Notes under the pieces: generated by a model
Told to the model about the DNA's origin: nothing
Seen by the model: the letters and a program-made list of their open reading frames with translations, nothing else
Databases searched by the model: none
Origin: Pseudomonadota bacterium
GTDB taxonomy: Bacteria; Pseudomonadota; Alphaproteobacteria; Micropepsales; Micropepsaceae
Length of the DNA: 20,157 bases
NCBI GenBank assembly: GCA_021817355.1
Contig: JAKAVI010000244.1
Coordinates: 1-20,157, forward strand
Reading direction: 5' to 3'
Shown here: one piece after another, positions 16,176 through 20,157 of the stretch
Layout: each line of letters begins with the position of its first letter
Position numbering within the stretch: position 1 is the first letter of the stretch
Program-made: the position numbers and the translations under genes

Positions 16176-17162
16176 TCAGTGCTGGGCGGACGCGTTGGAC
16201 TTGTTCTGTCCAACACTGAGATGAATATTGCCGCTCGTCGACAGATTGCCGCTGTAGGAGCTCAGCCATACCGAGCCTGAACCCATGGCGCTCAGATGGG
16301 GATCAACCGCATGGCCGCCGAAGCCAAAATTGCCTGAGCCCATGATGTCGAGATGGAGCGGATCGGCGGAGCCCGAGGCGATGTGCACGGAGCCGGAGCC
16401 TGCGATGTCCACCTTGACCGGTCCGTTCACACTTTGGGCGACAGCATTGCCGGATCCGGCGATGTTCAGATGAAGTCCGCCGTTAATCTGTCCCAGACGC
16501 GCATCGCCCGCTCCGGCCAGATCGGCATCCACCGGTCCGCTTTGACCGACGGCGATCTTGCCTGACCCGGCGATTTCGAGCTTGAGCGGACCGTGGACGC
16601 CGGCAAGCTTTAGAGTTCCAGAGCCCGCAAGGCGGATGTGCGCCTGGCCAACCTGACCGATGCTGGAATGGGTGCTGATCGCTCCAAAATCAAGTCGGCC
16701 CATGGTGTTGCCGATCTGGGCGTTGCCAATCAGCGAATGCACGCGCAGATCAGTGCCCGTCGGCACCCGCAGCGTCACCTCGAGCTGACCTGGGGAGCGA
16801 TGGCCAGTGCCGCCAAAATTGAACCAATCGTGCCAATCCCAGATCCCGTGGTTGGAATGTCCAGAGATCGTCAGCACGGCTCCATCCTTGTGCACATCGA
16901 CCGCATCCAGGCGGCGCTTTCTCCCGGACATCTGAAGGGTGACGGGACCTGGCCCAACCTTTACGCTGACATTGGCGACCAGATCCTTCAGGCGCACCCG
17001 CTGAACCGCAAAACTGCGGGCAGGAAGCGTGATCCAGCCGCTCTGGGTTTCTGCCGCGAGCGCCGAGGGCACCGTATGGCCGGTGGTGGGTAAAATCAGC
17101 GCGGCAGCCAACAGGGCTCCGCGCAACATATGGTGGACATGTTCGCTGCGACCTGGCTTCAT
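16176..17162 (-). CDS. Secreted GIN-domain (DUF2807) protein with GSG repeats
   Basis: A 328-residue protein with a probable signal peptide (hydrophobic stretch about 13-36, likely cleavage near ALAAE at 35-38), so periplasmic or outer-membrane/surface located. The mature part resembles the GIN/DUF2807 putative adhesin head domain, a right-handed beta-helix. Seven GSG or GAG turns occur at about 180, 199, 217, 236, 255, 275 and 294, a 19-residue period. Between about 102 and 121 there is a His/Trp-rich segment (HSNHGIWDWHDWFNFGG). A start at Met12 is also possible. The function of these proteins is not established; adhesion or envelope sensing has been suggested. It lies downstream of the response regulator gene on the same strand but has its own promoter. 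Confidence 0.83.
   Translation of the reverse strand: MKPGRSEHVHHMLRGALLAAALILPTTGHTVPSALAAETQSGWITLPARSFAVQRVRLKDLVANVSVKVGPGPVTLQMSGRKRRLDAVDVHKDGAVLTISGHSNHGIWDWHDWFNFGGTGHRSPGQLEVTLRVPTGTDLRVHSLIGNAQIGNTMGRLDFGAISTHSSIGQVGQAHIRLAGSGTLKLAGVHGPLKLEIAGSGKIAVGQSGPVDADLAGAGDARLGQINGGLHLNIAGSGNAVAQSVNGPVKVDIAGSGSVHIASGSADPLHLDIMGSGNFGFGGHAVDPHLSAMGSGSVWLSSYSGNLSTSGNIHLSVGQNKSNASAQH
16260..16640 (-). repeat. Seven 19-residue coding repeats (beta-helix)
   Basis: Within the GIN-domain gene, units of 18-20 codons recur with the pattern (I/L)AGSG, then about seven variable residues, then a GP(V/L)-type turn and an alternating hydrophobic strand. The repeats have diverged at the DNA level, so they look old and functionally kept rather than freshly expanded. 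Confidence 0.7.
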
Positions 17163-17190
17163 TTTTCATCCCGCCTCTAGTAGCAACATC

Positions 17191-17219
17191 CATATAGTGG
17201 TTTCGCACTAGTTCATCAA
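17191..17219 (-). promoter_or_regulatory. Sigma-70-type promoter of the GIN-domain gene
   Basis: On the minus strand TTGATG (17214-17219), 17 nt, TATATG (17191-17196). Each box has four of six consensus bases and the spacing is optimal. Transcription would start near 17184, about 20 nt before the ATG. It lies in the 99-bp gap after the response regulator gene. Confidence 0.5.
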
Positions 17220-17261
17220 AGCTGCAAAATATGCATGCCAGCTATGGCGAAACTGTAACCA

Positions 17262-17945
17262 TCAGGCGACCAGACGATAGCCGCCGGTTTCGGTGATCAG
17301 GATCTGGGCCGCTGACGGATTGGGTTCGATCTTCTGCCGCAGCCGGTAAATATGGGTCTCCAAGGTATGGGTGGTGACGGCCGGATTATAGCCCCAGACC
17401 TCATGCAGAAGCAGTTCACGGGGCACGGTTTCGCCGGAGCGGTACAGGAATTTCAGGATATTGGTTTCCTTCTCGGTCAGCCTTACCCGCTTGCCAGCCT
17501 GGTCGATGAGAACCTTGGCGCTGGGCCGGAAGGTGTAGGGCCCGATGCGGTAAACCGCGTCCTCGCTCTGCTCGTGGCTGCGCAGATGGGCATGAACCCG
17601 CGCCATCAGCACCGCGAACCGGAAGGGCTTGGCCACATAATCATTGGCTCCTGACTTCAGTCCGGCGATCATGTCGGCATCGCCATCCTTGGCCGTCAGA
17701 AGAATGATCGGGCAGGTCACGCCCGCTTCACGCAGCTCCGCACACAATACCCGGCCATCGCCATCGGGAAGACCGACGTCGAGGATCATGAACTCGTAGA
17801 GGCCCTCCTTGGCGCGGACACGGGCGTCGGCGAGGCTCGCGGCCTCAACCGCGACATAGTCGCCTTCCGCCTCGAGCTGCTCGGCCAGGGAATTCCGCAG
17901 CATCTGATCGTCATCTAAGAGCAAAATACGCTTCTTGCTTGCCAT
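17262..17945 (-). CDS. OmpR/PhoB-family response regulator, orphan in this window
   Basis: Two-component DNA-binding regulator of 227 residues. The receiver domain (about 5-120) has the acidic pair Asp11-Asp12, phosphoacceptor Asp56 (MILDVGLPDGDG), Thr84 and Lys106 (AKPF), so it should be phosphorylatable. The C-terminal winged helix (about 130-227) has VRLTEKETNILKFLYR and THTLETHIYRLRQKIEPN, the recognition-helix region. The closing LITETGGYRLVA is typical. I recall close relatives widely in alphaproteobacteria, but not a function. No histidine kinase is encoded next to it. GGAG precedes the ATG with good spacing. The gene downstream is the GIN-domain protein, a possible target. Confidence 0.92.
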   Translation of the reverse strand: MASKKRILLLDDDQMLRNSLAEQLEAEGDYVAVEAASLADARVRAKEGLYEFMILDVGLPDGDGRVLCAELREAGVTCPIILLTAKDGDADMIAGLKSGANDYVAKPFRFAVLMARVHAHLRSHEQSEDAVYRIGPYTFRPSAKVLIDQAGKRVRLTEKETNILKFLYRSGETVPRELLLHEVWGYNPAVTTHTLETHIYRLRQKIEPNPSAAQILITETGGYRLVA

Positions 17946-18075
17946 CTCATCTCCACCGCACGATCGCCGCCCCTTTTAGCCGCCTGTCGTTGACATCAGC
18001 CACCCTGACCGGTGGCCGCGTCAGTCCCGGCGCGAAACTCTACCCGCTTTCGCCGTGACGGTGTATGTCGGGCCC

Positions 18076-19185
18076 ATGGATCCTGCTGCTCCTGATACTG
18101 GCGGCGAAACCGCCGCAGCGCGCGTCGCCACCACCCTTGCCGCCGCCGGCACCTTGCGCGGCGGACTACCTGTTGCCCTTACATCAGCCAAGGGCGCCAG
18201 CGTCGTCCTCAGCGTTGAGACCGCACAGGCTGACAGCATCGCGGCTTTTGATCGCAGTGCGACCGAGCCAGGCCTTCTGATCTTAACCCATCCCCGGGCC
18301 ACCACGCTCAAGATTCATCTCTATACACCGGAAGTCATCACCGTCCGGCGCGAGCCCTTGTGGTCCGCCGATCACATTCGCGCCATTGCCGATCCCACGA
18401 TCGATCTTTCGGCCCCGCTCAAGGGACCTTTCAGCGCCCTGCGCGCGCCCTTGCCCGTGGGCGCGGCTGAAGCTGTCAAGCTGGCCAAGCTGGCCGGGCT
18501 CCTGCCGGCGGTACTCCTGTGGCCCTGTGCCAATCTTGATCGGGCACTCACACAAATCCGCGTCGAGGTGATCGACACCTACGATGCTGACGCCGTCGCC
18601 GCCCTGCGTCTGGTGACACGGGCCCGAGTACCTCTGGAAGGCGCCCAGGAGAGCGAGATCGCCGCCTTCCGTCCGGCCGGCGGCGGCCCCGAACATTATG
18701 CCATCATCATCAACAGTCCGGCGCCGCATGAGCCGGTGCTGACGCGGCTGCATTCGGAATGCTTTACGGGGGACCTGCTCGGCTCGCTCAAATGCGACTG
18801 TGGCCAGCAGCTGCGTGGCGCCATCGCTGCCATCGCTGCAGCCGGCGGCGGCATTCTACTCTATCTGGCTCAGGAAGGTCGCGGCATCGGACTGATCAAC
18901 AAGCTGCGCGCCTATCGCCTGCAGGACCAGGGCTTCGATACTGTGGAAGCCAATGAGCGTCTGGGTTTTGCCAACGATGAGCGGCTCTATGGCGTGGCCG
19001 CCCGCATGCTCGATCTTCTCGGCTACAGCAAGGTACGTCTTTTGACCAACAATCCCGAAAAACTCAAAGGCCTTGCTGCCGCCGGCGTCAAGGTCGTAGA
19101 GCGCGTGCCTCACATCTTTGCCAGCAATCCGCATAACGATGCCTATCTGCGAACCAAGGCAGAAAAAGCCGGCCACCTGCTTTAA
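18076..19185 (+). CDS. ribA: GTP cyclohydrolase II with degenerate N-terminal domain
   Basis: First committed enzyme of riboflavin synthesis, opening GTP to a diaminopyrimidine with loss of formate and pyrophosphate. The C-terminal half (from about 200) has everything required: zinc ligands Cys229, Cys240 and Cys242 in HSECFTGDLLGSLKCDCG, the loop EGRGIGLINKLRAY, and Asp301 and Arg303 in LGFANDER. The end TKAEKAGHLL matches E. coli RibA. About 190 residues precede this. In length and position they correspond to a DHBP synthase (RibB) domain, but I see none of its catalytic motifs, so I infer an inactive relic or a structural domain. GTG codons at 18055 and 18061 would add 5-7 residues; I chose the ATG, though no ribosome-binding site decides it. 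Confidence 0.93.
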   Translation: MDPAAPDTGGETAAARVATTLAAAGTLRGGLPVALTSAKGASVVLSVETAQADSIAAFDRSATEPGLLILTHPRATTLKIHLYTPEVITVRREPLWSADHIRAIADPTIDLSAPLKGPFSALRAPLPVGAAEAVKLAKLAGLLPAVLLWPCANLDRALTQIRVEVIDTYDADAVAALRLVTRARVPLEGAQESEIAAFRPAGGGPEHYAIIINSPAPHEPVLTRLHSECFTGDLLGSLKCDCGQQLRGAIAAIAAAGGGILLYLAQEGRGIGLINKLRAYRLQDQGFDTVEANERLGFANDERLYGVAARMLDLLGYSKVRLLTNNPEKLKGLAAAGVKVVERVPHIFASNPHNDAYLRTKAEKAGHLL

Positions 19186-19191
19186 TGCGCC

Positions 19192-19206
19192 CGGCAAATT
19201 TTGCCG
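19192..19206. other. Short palindrome after ribA
   Basis: CGGCAAA-T-TTTGCCG is a perfect inverted repeat beginning 7 bp after the ribA stop. Its one-base centre makes it a poor RNA hairpin; it may be a protein-binding site for the next gene, or chance. Confidence 0.25.
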
Positions 19207-19274
19207 CCGGCGTTCGACCAGCTGTGTGATCGGCGGCGATGACGCGTTGGCGCAAAGCTTGCTTGGACCAGGCC

Positions 19275-19910
19275 ATGACACAACCACTTCAGCAGCCGGC
19301 ACCGGCCAATGCTGTCGGCGCCACAGCCCTGGCGCCGGTAAAACCTCCTGCCTCCAGCGGCGGCTCGTTCTTTTCCGATCTGCTTGAGATCATCAATCCC
19401 TTGCAGCATCTGCCGATCATCTCGACGCTCTATCGGGCGGTCACCGGTGACAAGATCGGAAGCCTCGAACAGATCGCAGGCGACACCCTGTTCGGCGGCC
19501 TCTATGGCGCCGTCTCCTCCTTCGTCAATCTCGCCGTCAAGGATCTGACCGGCGAGGACATCGGTAGGCACATTCTTGCCTTCGCCGAAAACCTGACCGG
19601 CATCCATCTGCCAGACCGTTTTAGCCCCCGGCCCACAGCGCTGGCTGATCTTGGCGCGGGCAATGCCGACCCCTTACGCCCTTTGACGGCCGGGGCCCTC
19701 GCCACCACATCGAGCCTCGGCGCCCTCAGTCTTTCGCGCCCAAGGACCCTGAGGGTCGCTGCGGCGGCCCCCCGTGCACCCCTCCCGCTTCAGCCCCAGA
19801 GCTCCGGAGGAGCGGCCCTCCTTGCCGCACTCTCTGCAAAGTCGATCCCCCGCGCGCTGGCGCTGCGGGCGCTTGCCGCGTATCAGAAGTCGCTGCAGCT
19901 GAAAGGCTAG
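19275..19910 (+). CDS. Conserved hypothetical protein
   Basis: A 211-residue protein of unknown function. After a disordered Ala/Pro/Gln-rich start there is an ordered core at about 28-103 with FFSDLLEIINPLQHLPIIS, TLYRAVTGDKIG, AGDTLFGGLYGAVSSF and DLTGEDIG. I recall the same core in uncharacterised alphaproteobacterial proteins. The core mixes amphipathic helices with a Gly-rich turn; no clear membrane helix or catalytic motif is seen. The rest (about 105-211) is Ala/Leu/Pro-rich and probably flexible, ending in a helix ALALRALAAYQKSL. An ATG at 19239 would add 12 residues. It starts 90 bp after ribA and might be cotranscribed. Its stop codon overlaps that of the convergent gene. Confidence 0.75.
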   Translation: MTQPLQQPAPANAVGATALAPVKPPASSGGSFFSDLLEIINPLQHLPIISTLYRAVTGDKIGSLEQIAGDTLFGGLYGAVSSFVNLAVKDLTGEDIGRHILAFAENLTGIHLPDRFSPRPTALADLGAGNADPLRPLTAGALATTSSLGALSLSRPRTLRVAAAAPRAPLPLQPQSSGGAALLAALSAKSIPRALALRALAAYQKSLQLKG

Positions 19911-20157
19911 TGGCGAGCACCAAAAAGCGCGCTGCCAATGCGCACATGCGTCGCGCCAAAGGCGATAGCCGTTTCAAAATCGGCACTCATACCCATGCTG
20001 AGGCAGTCAAGGGCGAGCTCACGGGCAAGGCTCGCCAGAAGGGCAAAGTGTGGCGCCGGCTGCTCCTGCGCGGGCGGGATGCACATCAGCCCAACCACCG
20101 GCAGCCTCAGTTCATCGCGCGCAAGACTCACAAGTCCGGGCACCATGGACGGCGCCA
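19907..20157 (-). CDS. YggS-family PLP-binding protein, C-terminal part (cut by window edge)
   Basis: The last 80 or so codons of a gene that enters from the right edge. The visible sequence has GLMCIPP, then FALLASLARELALDCLSMGMSADFETAIAFGATHVRIGSALFG. This is the C-terminal signature of the YggS/PROSC family: the SMGMSxDF loop and the RIGSxLFG phosphate-binding segment hold pyridoxal phosphate. These small single-domain proteins keep vitamin B6 and some amino acid pools in balance and have no known catalytic activity. The N-terminal part with the PLP lysine lies outside the window. Its stop TAG (19907-19909) shares bases with the TAG of the convergent hypothetical gene. Confidence 0.93.
   Translation of the reverse strand, partial: APSMVPGLVSLARDELRLPVVGLMCIPPAQEQPAPHFALLASLARELALDCLSMGMSADFETAIAFGATHVRIGSALFGARH

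Noticed and set aside
17990..18018. TTGACA as the -35 box of a ribA promoter
   Set aside because: The -35 is perfect but the sequence 16-18 nt downstream (TGGCCG region) has no resemblance to a -10 box.

Overview
The window is a stretch of chromosome from an alphaproteobacterium. The evidence is indirect but consistent. The base composition is GC-rich. The metK-trmB and hisB/hslVU neighbourhoods are of alphaproteobacterial type. HslV has a 12-residue propeptide. mmcB sits behind a GTTC-N7-GTTC SOS box, and the heat-shock promoters have the CTTG-N18-CCTATNT form. I cannot place it in an order with confidence. Nearly everything is chromosomal housekeeping; I see no rRNA, tRNA, CRISPR array, insertion sequence or phage gene.

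Left part (1-4.9 kb): the dnaK-dnaJ chaperone operon runs leftward from a clear sigma-32-type promoter, with a strong hairpin between the two genes. Next is leftward mmcB, a DNA-repair gene behind an SOS box, then a poorly supported rightward ORF (4121-4918). A bidirectional terminator-like hairpin lies at 4982-5003.

Middle part (5-10.8 kb): a leftward gene for an uncharacterised R2-like diiron protein (ferritin-like fold, complete E/ExxH/E/ExxH ligand set) follows leftward hisB, but has its own promoter. That promoter is bracketed by two related palindromes (TGACGTTAACGTCA and TGACGGAGCCGTCA), which I regard as the most interesting signal in the window. Divergent from hisB is hslV-hslU, with a likely heat-shock promoter of the same form as that of dnaK. 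metK and trmB follow, overlapping each other.

Right part (10.8-20.2 kb): a leftward class A penicillin-binding protein is divergent from a MacA-MacB-type efflux operon made of adaptor, ATPase and permease, with ATGA overlaps throughout. Converging on this operon is a leftward pair: an OmpR-type response regulator without a visible kinase, and a secreted GIN-domain (DUF2807) protein with seven 19-residue repeats. Rightward ribA (GTP cyclohydrolase II with a degenerate N-terminal half) and a conserved hypothetical gene follow. The window ends in a leftward YggS-type PLP-binding gene cut by the right edge; its stop codon overlaps that of the hypothetical gene in one CTAG.

Themes: protein quality control (dnaK, dnaJ, hslV, hslU) under shared heat-shock promoters, DNA-damage response (mmcB), and cell-envelope functions (PBP, MacAB, GIN-domain protein). 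No clearly new multi-gene system is visible. The best candidate for undescribed biology is the regulated diiron protein.
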